Shown: positions 23,016 to 34,693 of the stretch, piece after piece
Layout: each line of letters starts with the position of its first letter
Position numbering within the stretch: position 1 is the stretch's first letter
Source of the DNA: Bremia lactucae
Lineage: Eukaryota; Oomycota; Peronosporomycetes; Peronosporales; Peronosporaceae
Assembly: GCF_004359215.1 (NCBI RefSeq)
Contig: NC_090617.1
Location: 4,046,154-4,110,153, forward strand
Length of the DNA: 64,000 bases
Direction: 5' to 3'
The notes under the pieces: generated by a model
Databases searched by the model: none
What the model saw: the letters and a program-made list of their open reading frames with translations, nothing else
Told to the model about the DNA's origin: nothing
Made by a program: the position numbers and the translations under genes

Positions 23016-23406
23016 TGCAGTACACGAAATGGCTCAATGACCTTTGGAAGTGGTTAATTACTACCCACATTAGCTATTACATGCTTAGGTAAGTTTACCG
23101 TAGATAGTAGCACTAGATCAATTATATTAAATGAAAGAACATTTGCTCTTCCACGTTTGCCTGCATTCCCTTTCTGACGGTCCACTGTACGAAACGGACT
23201 ACTGATTTTCGAGCCAGCAGACATTTCTCTGCAGACTCATTTGTTTTGTCTTTTAGTGCGCATTGTGCGCACTTCCATGATTTCTTTCTCATCTTTGAAG
23301 TCGATTGCTTCGACATCGACATCATTCGCGTCGTTAGTAATTTCAACGCATGATGAGCATGAACCAGAAATGATTTTGCTCGTGCGAGCCCACCCCCACC
23401 CTTAAA

Positions 23407-24411
23407 TTAGATGATCTTTTTAATTGGGAAGGGTATGTGTGGATGGCGTAAGCCATTCACGAGCGTTGAAGACGCATGCTCCGAATTGTTGATGGCGAAT
23501 TCCACCATCGGTAAAAACTCGCTACAATTTGAAAACATTTGGACGTGACCTCGAAGTATCTCTTCGATGACGCGATTTACGCGTTCCGTCTGAGCATCTG
23601 TCTCTGGATGATCAGAAGTTGACATAGTCAGCCGTGTTCCGAGAGATCGAAACACGGATTGCCAAAACTCCGCCGTGTCTCTATCAGAGACCAAGTCACA
23701 GGGTAAACCGTGGAGTCTGAATACCGTGTCGATAAAGACACCATCGCAGCCGGAGCCGTGATTGACTCTGGTACTGCAACTAGATGTACCGTCTTGCCGA
23801 ATCTGTTTACAAAATAAGGATTCCATTGTTCTTGTGATCGTCTTTGGAAAAACCTAAAACGAAGTCCACAGATACGGACTGCCAACATTCTGCCGGAAGT
23901 GGTGGAGGTTGGAGAGGTGCACGGATTGAAGGGCTAGGCTTCACCCGTGACACACCTCGCAAGCACGGGATGTACTTGCACACGAACTGATACTGGCGGG
24001 GCCAGTAAAGTCGCGACTTACTAGGAGATAAGTTTTCTCATGTCCACGATTCCCACTTATTGGTGCATCGTGACTCTCGTACATGTGGCGCAAGCGCAAA
24101 TCATTGTGGGTTGGGACGACGCCAAGTTGAGTGTCGCCGGCAGCGGCTGTGAAGTTCAGTAAGCCGTTGCGTGTTGTGTATCGATCAGATGACGATCGAT
24201 ATAAAGCTGGTAAATCTTGTAAAGATTTATTGGATGAATTCATCAGATGTTTCATTAAATGCAGAGGGACTTTATCTTCTGTGTAGGCGTTCTTTATGTT
24301 ATCAAAGAAAGTTGACGGCGGAACACATGTAATGAGCGTTGGATCAGCGGGTTTACTTTCGCTGTTGGTGTGCGCAGCCGGCTCGAAATCGGTTTTGGCG
24401 TGATAGCGCAT
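23407..24411 (-). pseudogene. Integrase of element E
   Basis: The frame 24411-23941 carries the H2C2 zinc-binding region (MYESHDAPISGNRGHEKT, then RACEVCHG). The frame 23826-23407 carries the catalytic core end (DRDTAEFWQSVFRSLGTRL, TSDHPETDAQTERVNRVIEE) and the FVNG-like element (STLVNGLRHPHIP). Frameshifts around 23830-23940 separate them. Confidence 0.85.
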
Positions 24412-24438
24412 CAGACACGACGTTAAGTCGTCGCTGGT

Positions 24439-25019
24439 TTATGTTCCAGGAAAATTATACTCCGCGAAGAAGGACAGCCACCTCGACATTCTTTGCGAGA
24501 GGTGTGGACTGCTTATATCCCTCAGTAATGACGTATGGTCCGTATATATGATGAACGGCACCACATGGAATGGTCTGTCTTGATCTGCAATCGCCAAGAT
24601 GGTGATTGCATCAAGCTTTGCTTGATGTCCTCCGTGTAACGCTGACAATCAGCGTTCCATAACCATTTCTTGTCTTTTTTAAAGAGACGAGAGAGATGGA
24701 CTGTCATTTCGGCATAATTGCGTGAGTACTTGTGCAAGTACGTCGCTAGCCCAAGGAACTTTCTAAGTCCCTTGGCATCGACTGCAATTGGCCAGTCGGT
24801 AATTGTCTTGATATTTTCGGGATCAGGGCGCACGCCTTGTTTACCGACGATGCACCCAAGAAGTCGGGCGACATTCAAGGAAGATACCGGTTGCCCAAAA
24901 GGGGCAACACGATGATCCAAGGTCGACCGTAGAGGACTAGGCGTACGATCATGTCTCAATTTACTCGTCTTATTCGAGTGGTGAACCTTCGGCGCTGCCT
25001 GTGCATTCGCACACGCCAC
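24439..25019 (-). pseudogene. RT thumb/RNase H remnant of element E
   Basis: Recognisable pieces are LLGCIVGKQGVRPDPENIKT, LRKFLGLATYLHKYSRNYAE and, after a deletion, YTDHTSLLRDISSPHLSQRM. The RT palm with the YxDD motif and the core of RNase H are missing, so the enzyme is dead. Confidence 0.85.
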
Positions 25020-25189
25020 TGACAGCTTACTCCACAGTGTGATTAGTCATCACACTGTGATCTTGTGCAGTTGTACTAACGACCGTACCACAAGCGAGGC
25101 TATCACACTCACTCGTAGTATATCCACACGCTTGTCATCAGATGGCAATCTGATGAACAAGTGGCAGGCATCTTTACGAATCGATGCTG

Positions 25190-25657
25190 TCAGCTGATTC
25201 TTGGCTCATATTTTCTGAGCCAAGGTAAACCTAGGATGACATCAAATTTGTCATCCACCATCATACAGTAAATCTTTGACGTGCAGTGAAAATCCACTAC
25301 GCGTTTCATCACTGTTATCGATGCGCCTGTCGCTCGACACACCGTCATCCTCGTTGGAGGGATGTTGCGCTCAGCATATTTGAGCCTACGACCCTCTAGT
25401 GACTGGCGACGAATAAAGGTATTCGACGCTCCGCAGTACACTAGGGCTCTAAGTGACAAATCATTTGTCACTTTCAACTTCAAGGTGATGAGGGATACCT
25501 CATCACCAGGTGCAGAGACACATAATGATTGTGTGTCTGGAGCAACTTTAGTCAAGAGGTTTGCAAATTCTCTTGAGGTTGCTGGATCCGTAGGGTGTTG
25601 CGCCCCTACTGACCCCGACCGTTTTTTGCGGTCCGCCTCGCTGTTGCGTACCCGCAA
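25190..25657 (-). pseudogene. Retropepsin-like protease region of element E
   Basis: A 155-codon frame with the layout of gypsy aspartic proteases: RALVYCGASNTFI in place of the usual DSGA active site and ILGLPWLRKYEP at the C-terminal flap end. The catalytic Asp is replaced (YCGAS), so the protease should be inactive. Confidence 0.75.
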
Positions 25658-26515
25658 CAGCGTCTAAACCGCGACCGTTGCCCTTTTTGACATTCGGTTC
25701 ATAAGTACGTTTAGTACCGCTCGGTACTGGGCGTGGAGCACTTGCATCTCTGCAATCGCTTATTGTTCGAGAAGCGAGGTCTCTTTCTTTCGATATAAGA
25801 GAGGTCCAAAGGTTCTGGACCTCCAAGCTCGTGACGTCTTGAAGGACGATACGATGACGAACTAGCTTGAGCCTGTCTATTGCTTCTTTCAGCGTATCTA
25901 GCTCCAAGCGGAACAGGTGGGTCTTTACGGGACCATCCATAAGACCTTGCATGAACACCGTAATCAACGTGTGTTCATGACCTGCGTTGTTCGTAATACA
26001 ACTCGCTAATAGTCGTATGTGCTGGGCATAAGCGTGATCATAACGCTTGCCTTGCTCGAGTTTCAGAAGCTCTGATCGAGCTCTGAACGCAGCCCTAGGC
26101 GGTCTAAACGCCTATTTGAGCCGGGTTTTAAAAGTCTCTAGCGATCCAAATACATATGGGTCACGCAACTTGAGGCCTAGTGCCCAAGTTTTGGCACGAC
26201 CTGCCAAATTTGATTGAGCAAATGCGACTTGCATTTGCTCGTCGACGATATGACGAGCCCTTATGGCATCGTTCAACTCGACAAACCATCTCAAGAGGGA
26301 GTCTTCTTCGACTCCCCTATACTTAAAGATGTCAATCTTTGAACTTTTAGGACGACGCGTTTGCGTCATCCCAGGTACAGGGGTCTGTACCTGTTGTAAC
26401 CTCAACATTTCTGCCTGTTGAGAGCCTTGCTGATTAAGCAAGGCTACCTTCTCCTTCCCCTCGTCAAGTTCATGTTGTATGAACTTGGCGATGGCTGAAT
26501 AGAGATCCTGGGTTG
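25548..26515 (-). pseudogene. Gag of element E
   Basis: The frame 26515-26112 holds the capsid-like segment SLLRWFVELNDAIRARHI and AFAQSNLAGRAKTWALGLKL. The second frame 25967-25548 continues with VFMQGLMDGPVKTHLFRLEL. A stop near 26112 separates them. The frame overlaps the protease in another phase. The N-terminus is replaced at 26515 by unrelated plus-strand gag. Confidence 0.8.
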
Positions 26516-27540
26516 TCCTCCTGAGCAATATGCTGCTCAATTTGAGAAGTTTGAAGCATTCGTGCTCAGACAGCGGAGAGCCGCGTCCGAGGCACAGTGC
26601 CATGCTGCGGCGGAGTCAGTCACTCAGACTCAGGATGAGCTGAGGCATGAGCAGGCTCGGAGCGAGGCTCTCAACAGGACTGTTGAGATGCTCTCTGCCC
26701 GGCCGCATCAGCCGAGGCCCATTCGGATAGACCGCCCAAATTCGATTGAACTGCGGCGCACACGATTGTCCACAGGCTTTTAGCCGTGGAGCAATGCGGT
26801 GTTGCCCAGCTCATCGAGGACGACAGCCGGATGGTGTCGTGCGCCATGTCGCATCTGCGCGGTAAGGCCTCAGAGTGGGCTTACTCGGCGCTTATGGCGG
26901 ACAGAAAAGCGTTCCCCTCATGGGCGATCTTTAAGGATAAGATTCGCGCCATGTACCAGCCGCCGAACAACGAAGTGTTGCTTCAGGCGCGCTTCTTTGG
27001 GGCGCGACAGGCGAAGCGATCTCTGCAAGAGTATGTGCAAGAGATGCGCTCGCTGTCCGCATCCATAACCGTAGGTCCGATTCCGGAGCACATTAAGGTG
27101 CCCACGTTTATGAACGGACTACGGCATGGCCCATCGCGACAGGCCCTTTTTAGAAAGGTGCCGTCGACGATGGAAGAGGCAATCCAAATTGCCTTAGTTG
27201 AGGAGCAATCCTACAACAGTGCCTCGGCGACAGCTTGGTATAAGCCGTCGGCCGAGAGGACAGATGCCACTCCTATGGAGTTGGGCAATGCAGACGTGGT
27301 CTGTTTTAAATGCGGCAAGCGCGGCCATATGATGGCTCGCTGCTATGCCAGGGTCCCTGCTGGGGCAAAAATGCCCAGCAAGAGGACTCCCTTCCCAAAG
27401 GGCGATGGCAAGAACCAGCGTGCGAGACGCATGAGTTCTGCATCAACGACTGAGGGGTCGGGAAATGCAGAAGTGCAGTAGGGTCGAAATGCCCTAATGA
27501 TGCGGACTCTGAAGCTACCCCTAAGCTCAAAGTTGTACAA
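26511..27540 (+). pseudogene. Gag fragment of family H with CCHC zinc knuckle
   Basis: The plus-strand frames 26562-26783 and 26786-27481 encode a gag: coiled N-terminus, capsid-like core (HLRGKASEWAYSAL, QEYVQEMRSLSASI, FMNGLRHGPSRQALF) and a nucleocapsid zinc knuckle CFKCGKRGHMMARC. It is about 95 percent like 52905-53870. A one-base shift and a TGA around 26740-26780 break the frame at the same place as in that copy. No LTR or pol of this family accompanies it. Confidence 0.85.
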
Positions 27541-27800
27541 TGATTCGCGCTTGCGCATCATGTATGAGTGCCCAAAGACCAACAAGTGGACATCGTGGAC
27601 GTGAGACAACTTATCTTACAGCAAGTCACGACATTTACTGGCCATGCCAGTATCAATTCTTGCGCAAGTACATTCGTGCTTGCGAGGTATGTCAACGGGT
27701 GAAGCCCCGCCGTGTACCTCTTTAACCTCTCCCACTTCGGCAGAATGTTGGCAGTCCGTATCTATGGACTTCGTTTTCGGATTTCCCGAAGACGAACAGC
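27541..27800 (+). pseudogene. Integrase fragment, E family, plus strand (element F)
   Basis: Encodes SGHRGRETTYLTASHDIYWP and YIRACEVCQRVKPRRVPL (the H2C2 zinc region), then AECWQSVSMDFVFGFPEDEQ (start of the catalytic core). It matches 47400-47680. It stops at 27800, where an inverted RT segment begins. Confidence 0.8.
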
Positions 27801-29054
27801 ATCAGCGACGACATCAAGTCGTCCTGGTTTATATTCTACGGAGAAATTATACGCCGCGAAGAAGGAAAGACACCTCGCCATTCTTTGCGAGTGGTGTGGG
27901 CTATTTACGGCCGTGCATAATGACGCATGGTCCGCATATACGTTGTACAATCTATCTCCTAGGAGGTAGATCCTAAATTTAGCCAATGCATATTTCATGG
28001 CAAGGAGTTCCTTGTCATGCACTGGGTAATTGCGTTCAGCTGGTTGCAGCTGACGCGATTGGTAACAGACGACGCGCTCCGCGCCATCTGTATCGTATTG
28101 CATTAACGCACAGCCGATTGCGAAATCGCTGGCGTCACAGACCACATGGAATGGTCTGTCTTGATCTGCAATCGCCAAGATAGGCGATTGCATCAAGCTT
28201 TGCTTGATATCTTCAAAGGAACGCTGACAATCAGCGTGCCATAACCATTCTCCGTCTTTTTTGAAGAGACGAGAGAGATGATCTGCCTTCTCAACATAAT
28301 TGCGGGAGTTCTTGTGCAAGTACGCCGCTAGCCCAAGGAACTTTCTAAGTCCCTTGACATCGACTGGAAATGGCCAGTCGGTAATTGCCTTGATCTTTTC
28401 GGGATCAGGGCGCACGCCGTGTTTACCGACGATGCACCCAAGAAGTGTTTTTTCGCTTGCAGCGAATATGCACTTCTCGAGATTTGCGTGCAACATGTGC
28501 TTTTGCATAAATGTAAAAATCTGACGAACGTGATTTTTATGAACTTCCACGTCCGCCTTTCTGTCAATTGTCTGACTATGGACGAAAAAATCGTCAAAAT
28601 AACTCGGTGCGAATTTTTGCACCGGACTCAACGGATTCGTTACGCATCTGTTGAAAGTTGCAGGAGCGTTACTAAGCTCCTGTGGCATTAATAGCTTTTT
28701 CCAAAGCATCCCACTGGGAGTGCTCACTGCTGTGTACGGGATGTCTTGTTCACGCATAAGGATCTGATAAAATTCATCCATCAGATCCATAGACGGAAAG
28801 ATGGTACTCTTAGACATACCATCTATGATTACGTCTTTTCTAGGTATCGGCGTTTGAGCCGGTACCGTTGCAGCATTCAGTTTATTAAATGCGTGCACTA
28901 TCCGCCACCCTCCTGTCGCCTTCGGCACACAGAAGGTTGGAGAGCTATGTGGGGAGGTTGACCTCCTTTCATGGCCCGCTTTTACGCGACCGGTAAAGAA
29001 TTTATCGATCGCAAGTACTTCTTCACGTGGCAGTGGCCACTGCTTCACTGACAC
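27762..29054 (-). CDS. Uninterrupted Ty3/gypsy RT-RNase H frame, inverted inside element F
   Basis: A 430-codon open frame, the least damaged pol piece in the window. It has GGWRIVHAFNKLN and the PIPRKDVII segment of the RT fingers, MDLMDEFYQILMREQDIP, the catalytic motif SYFDDFFVHS, LLGCIVGKHGVRPDPEKI, RNase H VVCDASDFAIGCALMQY and NVYADHASL, and a final KPGRLDVVADA. The last 16 codons are read through from the integrase fragment across the 27800 junction. A related broken copy lies at 45800-47150 on the plus strand. It has no protease or integrase in phase, so it is a fragment. Confidence 0.85.
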   Translation of the reverse strand: MSVKQWPLPREEVLAIDKFFTGRVKAGHERRSTSPHSSPTFCVPKATGGWRIVHAFNKLNAATVPAQTPIPRKDVIIDGMSKSTIFPSMDLMDEFYQILMREQDIPYTAVSTPSGMLWKKLLMPQELSNAPATFNRCVTNPLSPVQKFAPSYFDDFFVHSQTIDRKADVEVHKNHVRQIFTFMQKHMLHANLEKCIFAASEKTLLGCIVGKHGVRPDPEKIKAITDWPFPVDVKGLRKFLGLAAYLHKNSRNYVEKADHLSRLFKKDGEWLWHADCQRSFEDIKQSLMQSPILAIADQDRPFHVVCDASDFAIGCALMQYDTDGAERVVCYQSRQLQPAERNYPVHDKELLAMKYALAKFRIYLLGDRLYNVYADHASLCTAVNSPHHSQRMARCLSFFAAYNFSVEYKPGRLDVVADAVRLREIRKRSP

Positions 29055-29099
29055 AGTACTTCGAGCCCGGTTTGAGCTCGATCTAATGTCGAGTGCCTT

Positions 29100-29760
29100 A
29101 ATCCATAGGCAACTCGCATGGAACTATCTAGGGAATACAAGGACTCGCTCGAGCAAAAAAAAAGTTTAGCTCTTGCTCATCACGCATTAGCACTAAGGTC
29201 AATGCGAAAGATACTAATGTTGATTTAATTTACATTGAGGTGGACAAACTCAGTAATAACAATAATGTTATTACTGACTTTAATAACGATGCTGAAAGAC
29301 TTAACATCAAAAAGAAAATTATTAATGAGAACGATAATACTCTTAATAACGAATAGATTTAAATACCGCAGTGCGAGCCGGTCGCACTGAAAACAAAAAA
29401 AGAGATAGCAGGTAATTTTTTTTGGCTTGAGAAGCATGGGTCCGTCTTGTACAGGAGTCCATCGCTGATGCGGTGGACCAACAGAAACGGAAGACAACAT
29501 ACCATCAATTAATTCTAATAACCCAGTCGTACTGTCTACGGTTGACCTTCTGAAACATGTCGTGATGAAGGCAGTGATAAATTACTGCCCAGGTATATTG
29601 GGCCGTTTTGTGTTCTACATCGCTGCCTCGTGGTATGCGTGCGCGCATCCTACGTTTTATGTTGGGTATCTATGGGTACGAGGCTTCTTCCAATTCCGGG
29701 TTACACCGGAACGGTCGAGGGCATCGCCAAAGCCTGATGGTTTCGAGCCAAAGCCTTGTT
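29100..29760 (+). pseudogene. Integrase C-terminal tail of element F
   Basis: The plus strand resumes here with GLARAKK, VNAKDTNVDLIYIEVDKLSN, then a tail near 29580-29700 with INYCPGI and YGYEASSNS pieces. It matches 48600-49250 of element G in the same order, with more stops. It ends tail to tail with the minus-strand antisense frame. Confidence 0.65.
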
Positions 29761-31366
29761 GTCTCGGAACATAGTCTGATTCTCTTGAACCAGACGATCC
29801 ACTCTTTCCTTCAAGGAAGAGATCTTCTGACGAGCTGTCACCAGCTCGTTTTGAAGGGACTGACATGTCCTCTTGTTCGCCATTTGTTCAGTCGCAACCT
29901 GCGCACAATTTTTCATATGGTCACGAAACACATTGTCGACAGTCACCGCTAACTCGCTGCGATGGGCTCGCTCGTGATCAAGATCCTCCTTTAGATAATA
30001 AGAGGAGTGGTCCAATCACGATGTTGATTCGGGCTCGTCAAATGAGTCGATCCCGATTCCCCCCCCTCCACATCCGTTGACAAATTCGAGTGATGAGAAG
30101 CATTTTCATGTTGAAAGCTTCTTGAACCGCCGTGAGGTAAAGGGGGTTCGAACGAGTCATCTCGTTCGTTGGCGAGGGTATCCACCCTCGCATGATAGTT
30201 AGGAACCTCGTTCCCAACTGATGTTGGACGGGTCTCGTCTTGCAGTACGATGAGAACATCCGCCTCGACAGAGAGTCCATCAAGAACGAACGTTTCCCGC
30301 GCTCGTAATAGTATTGAAGGTTCTCAATCCCTTGATGCATCTTGTTAGATGAGCGTCCTCAAATGAGAATCTTTAAGGGAATATTTCTTTGCTCTCTACC
30401 TCAAGCTTTGGGGTACATGCTTCTTTAGAGGCATGACCTGCCCCTTTAAAACAGCATTGACATGAGTCCCCCCACGAAAGGCAAGGAATTCCTGCCTGTC
30501 TAGACAAACGTTGTAGCTTATAGTGTGCACCGACTACGGTCCGTTTCTCGAACCGTTCACGGAGAGCATTTAGCTTGTCAGGCCTATGTTTTGCATATTG
30601 AGCACAAAGGCTGTCCAAGCTTGGAGCAAAGGTTTGCATCCTTCCCCCGCATAGAAGAGTACTACCGATGCCGATAAAGAATTCCGTCTCATTCTCACCA
30701 GTGAAGCCTGGCTGAGTCAAATAACGGAATGTGATATCGATCGTTGTCATACCAGACCAACGAATTAGGTTATTCTTCGAGGGGAAACTATGTCTATTTT
30801 CAGGAGCGAGCCGCAACGTTTTGCGATTCCTCTCTTGATGGCGCATGTTAACGTTAACTTGGCCCTTGAAGCAATCCCTAGAATCACTCCTTTCCTGGCG
30901 TATGCAAACTAGCACCACCAGTAACACTCTTCCCTACAGATCACTTAGTTTCTAGTGACGTATACTTAGTCACCAGAGTGATCATCGCCCACGAAGTCAC
31001 CATCCGATGACTCCCCACCAAACTCGTCATCACCTCTTAGGTTGTCACATTAGAAACCAAAGGTTTAACGGACTCGTCCTTAGGTGATCCGGCGGCATTT
31101 ACAGTAGCCACTGAGTCGGGCGGTGCCGGTGACTTGGTCCAGTCACCTACAATTGGTGTAGCAGGTGACTTGTCACCGTCACCTGCAATTATATTATCAG
31201 ATGACATATCTCAGTCACCTTCAATTGGGGTAGGAGGTTACGTATTCCACACAGTCGACGCATTAGCGTCTACTTAAACATTTGCAATACTAACAGCTGC
31301 ACTAATCCGTGCAGCTGCCAGCTTTGCGGCCTCACGGGCCACGCGCACAGACTTGTTTGTCGCCAT
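29701..31366 (-). pseudogene. Antisense accessory ORF, element F
   Basis: Read on the minus strand from ATG 31366 (MATNKSVRVAREAAK), 145 bp inside the 3' LTR. Pieces in order are an Ala-rich start, an acidic/Ser/Pro segment, and a 184-codon block at 30927-30373. That block contains NLIRWSGM, GENETEFFIGIGSTLLCGGR and a cysteine cluster (CQCC, GH, C) resembling a CCHC knuckle. Then come an NEVPNYHARVDTLANERDD segment (30220-30140) and a 104-codon coiled coil at 30015-29701. Stops and shifts break it into at least four frames. The same order is found at 51817-49269. No known family is recognised; gag-like nucleic-acid binding is a guess from the cysteine cluster. Confidence 0.6.
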
Positions 31367-31510
31367 GTTGATCTCGGTCAAAATCAATAAGGCAAATAAT
31401 AACGGTATTTTGATTAAAATCAATAATGCAAAATTACACGGAAAGACATAATAGTATTTCCGGTCACCCTACATCAGTCGCAATAGTGACTGTTAGTTAA
31501 GGTGGGGTGA

Positions 31511-31992
31511 TGAAATGGGGTGTCTCGTTTCATAGGTATTATTTCCTATAAGAGGAAATAAACAAAGAAATACGAAATTATATCTTCATTAATTTTAACT
31601 TAAATAGTACTCATATTACCAAATTTGGTAATTGATACAATAAAACATTAGGTCTATTGATCGGTTGATTTAAGTCTAAATCAGTCCAGTCAATCATTAT
31701 AAGACAAGGATAGTGTGGATCGCAAGGACGCGACATCCTTAGTTAAATATTAATATAATACGTTCAGAAGTAGATAGATGATCGTTACTTAGGAAACTAA
31801 ATACATTAATACAGCTTTACTATTCTCTATTGATAAGCCTTAGTCTAGACCTGTAAGCTAAAGACCCTAAGATCCATAGAAACCTTCCTCTGTAACTTTG
31901 TGTACGTGTAATTTCGAGGCATCTCACCTACATTGTAATCAGTGTAAGGTTAACTAGTACTGATCAGTACTATTGAAAGGTGCCCCGTTACA
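31511..31992 (+). repeat. 3' LTR of element F
   Basis: A purine tract AAGGTGGGGTGA precedes the LTR start at 31511 (TGAAATGGGG, a mutated TGTAACG start). The LTR ends GTGCCCCGTTACA at 31992 (482 bp). It is homologous along its length to 52034-52491. No target duplication is recognisable because the 5' end of the element is gone. Confidence 0.8.
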
Positions 31993-32159
31993 CAAGTGGT
32001 GGGTCTAATTACTTCACTTGTGTGGGGCAACTTTCATTGCGAATAGGTGCGAATCCAGCGTGGGAAATGCGTCGTCTGTGTACGTGCTACATGTGATGCT
32101 CACTCACAGGCTTCACCACCGAGCTAAGAAGTTGTCATCACCACTTTTGTTGTTCTGTT

Positions 32160-32456
32160 AGGATCATGGCAGGGGTATGGCCATTTCCATATGTTTCGAT
32201 CCAAACAAGGAGATTTTCTCTCTCTTGTCCTCATATGTCTCAACACTGACAACAAGAGGGCAAGCCTTAGGCTCCTGATCAGGTACAGGAATTTACCGAG
32301 TTGCATAAATGCTGCTAAGTGGTCCGATATAGAAAGATTCATGTTGCAGAAAGGCTTTAAGCCTTGCAACAAGAACCTTTGGGCCCTGAAAAGGATGTGA
32401 TCTCTACGATCCAGCCCAAACAAATTTGTAAGGTTATCAAACGCTACGCGTTTCAC
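32160..32456 (-). pseudogene. Gypsy gag fragment
   Basis: On the minus strand one reading gives VSVETYEDKREKISLFGSKH followed by MEMAI, which resembles the usual oomycete gypsy gag stretch of the form YEGKEGENLLLWVREVEMAM. It is short, broken by stops, and lies just downstream (minus strand) of an LTR fragment at 32530-32700. Confidence 0.4.
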
Positions 32457-32529
32457 CCCTAAAAGTTTGAGAAATGGATCTATGTCAGCAGACGCTCGGA
32501 CTTATAAAGACTCAGGCGTAGATTGGCGA

Positions 32530-32700
32530 ATCGGACTTAATTCATTAAGATTATACGAAAAACTAAACTTTAATTAAAATTTAAAATGTGGAACCTTACC
32601 TTAATTCCACCAGATCTCTATCTGGTGGCTACTACTCGTATTTCGTATCACCTACATAAAAATGGGATTGTTTTAGCCAATCAGAAGCCTTACTTATTGC
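32530..32700 (-). repeat. LTR fragment related to family A
   Basis: The stretch with AACCTTACC, then CCAGATCTCTATCTGGTGG and a later ATGGGAT matches 13960-14045 in order. Neither LTR end is visible. Confidence 0.45.
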
Positions 32701-33433
32701 GCTCCGCATATTTTTTTTCACGATAAAAAAACATCGTTTTGAATCGGGCTGGGTCAAGTTGATCTACTCTCCATATCCTTCTTTTTGACTTGTAAACAAG
32801 CGGGTCCTACGAATTATTATCAATCACAATACATTCTCTATATCACACTCAATTTCTACTTTCTTCCTTGTCAGGCTGTTCTACAATGCTTCCACCACAC
32901 CACCCAATGCATCCTTTCCCAGCACAATGGCCCTGACGGATGCAGCTCGCGAATTCGCTCATGCAGAAGGATATGCTGTGTCTACCCTAAATTCCGACAA
33001 AAAGAAGATTATTTTGTAATGCGATCGACGTGGTACCTACCTGCAAAGGGCAGCAACATGACTTGAGTTGCCGCGAAACTCTGCGAGCCGATTGACTAAT
33101 TGCCCGTTTCGTCTATCAGGGCGTCTACCAAGCGATAACAGCTTGCAACTGCGAACTTTTCATAGGGAACATAATCATGAACCTTCAGACAACATAAGTA
33201 GTCATCCGACTGCCTGACGCTTTCAATCAGAGCAAAATTTGTTAGTACAAAAACTTCTTAAGGCTGGGATTGCGCCGAAAGAAATTGTCACAACCCTACG
33301 CCAAATAGATCCCAGCACAAAAGCAATAGGAAGGACAATCTACAACGAGCGCCAGCGGTGCGAGCAGAAGAGCTTCGCAATCGTACACCACTGGACGCTC
33401 TATTTGACATTCTGCATCATGCAGAGTGGGTTT

Positions 33434-33474
33434 ATAGGTGTGAAAGATGATTATCATCATCTTTTCACACCTAT
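33434..33474. repeat. Inverted repeat, 18-19 bp arms
   Basis: ATAGGTGTGAAAGATGAT is followed after four bases by its reverse complement with one extra base. It lies inside the MULE pseudogene, 33 bp before a longer hairpin. Confidence 0.9.
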
Positions 33475-33507
33475 TCTATGCCAGCCAAAAATCTGTGGAA
33501 CTCCTTT

Positions 33508-33583
33508 ACAGACATCCATACGCTTTGGTGGCGGACTGCACCTAGATAGGTGCAGTCCACCACCAAAGCGTAAGGATATCTGT
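33508..33583. repeat. Near-perfect 37-bp inverted repeat with 2-bp loop
   Basis: The left arm 33508-33544 and right arm 33547-33583 pair with three mismatches; the arm ends read GACTGCACCTA and TAGGTGCAGTC around a GA loop. It lies in the catalytic region of the MULE pseudogene, where the protein reading is lost. Confidence 0.95.
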
Positions 33584-34693
33584 GATCGATTCATAATGCC
33601 GGATCCTCCATATCACTGGTGTCACAAGCTTCAACACTTCCTCCCAATTGCTATTGCTTTCATCAGGCATGAACGTGAAGCGGACTACCTTTGGGCTCTC
33701 GATCAACTGCCACAGACAATCACAACAGACCGAGAATTTGCCCTAAAGAATGCCCTGAAATAACATTTCCCACCTCAACCCATCTTCTATGCGTTTAACA
33801 TATTTAAAAAAACGCTCTAGCAAATTGTCGTAAGTTTTTTGGACCTGGGGATGACTGGAATAAATTCGTGAAGAGTCGGACAGATGTAATCTATTCGAAA
33901 TCAGAGGAAGTGTAAATCAATCTCATGATAAGCATGCACTCAACATATACTGCACTGCCTAACATGCTGGCCTATCCGGATACCACCTGTCTGACACATA
34001 AAAATTAATTTATTTACGCATACACCAGGAATTGCATGCATTTTGGCCACGTCACATCATCGAGAGCTGAAGGGCTTCATCATATGTTAAAGAGCTACAT
34101 AAGTGTTCCGGAAAAAACTTGGGTGATGTACAAACTCGCGTAGCTCATGCTGCTTAAGCCCAGATTGAAAATCTTGGTGTTTAGCTGTCGTAGGAGCGAA
34201 TGCAAGTCATGCACAAACACAGAAAATCCCTTTCTTTGCTGTAGTGCGCCGCATTTCAATATACGCACTAGGAAAATGCTTTGAGCTATGAGTTATCTGA
34301 AGATCCTACCAATGCCACCATAACCTGTTCAGTTGCGTGTAATTCAAGAATGGAATACCCTGTCAGCATCAAATAATCTGCTTTTCTAAGAAGTGGCCGC
34401 CCTCTCACTGTTAAGAGTTTCCACCATTAATGGCGCTTGGATGCAGCTGCGCCTGCAGCCATGCCTGAAGTGGGTAGACAAAATGTTGCCACCATATTAG
34501 AGGCTGTCAAAGAACGTTACAACATGGTGGAGTATCGCCATCAAGAAACCATTATGGGAACAGCTACGATAAATTGCAGTCTGGATGATATGGCTCCAAG
34601 AATTCTGTCCCTTAGCGTACTCGTGGTCGCTCAACTGGATCTAGACCGTCACAAAAAATAATAATGTGCATCAATCATCAAGGCAACGAGATC

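Larger units (their letters stand above)
22379..26515 (-). mobile_element. Element E: truncated, decayed Ty3/gypsy element
   Basis: The minus-strand order is gag (26515-25548), protease (25657-25190), RT/RNase H remnants (25019-24439), integrase (24411-23407), chromodomain-like tail (23015-22788), and the antisense ORF beyond. Both ends are cut: at 26515 by a plus-strand gag of another family, at 22379 by copy B. No LTR is left. Confidence 0.9.

Noticed and set aside
31979..32026. Hairpin GCCCCGTTACACAAGTG / CACTTGTGTGGGGC next to the LTR of element F
   Set aside because: One arm is mostly the LTR terminus itself; the pairing with the flank is probably chance.
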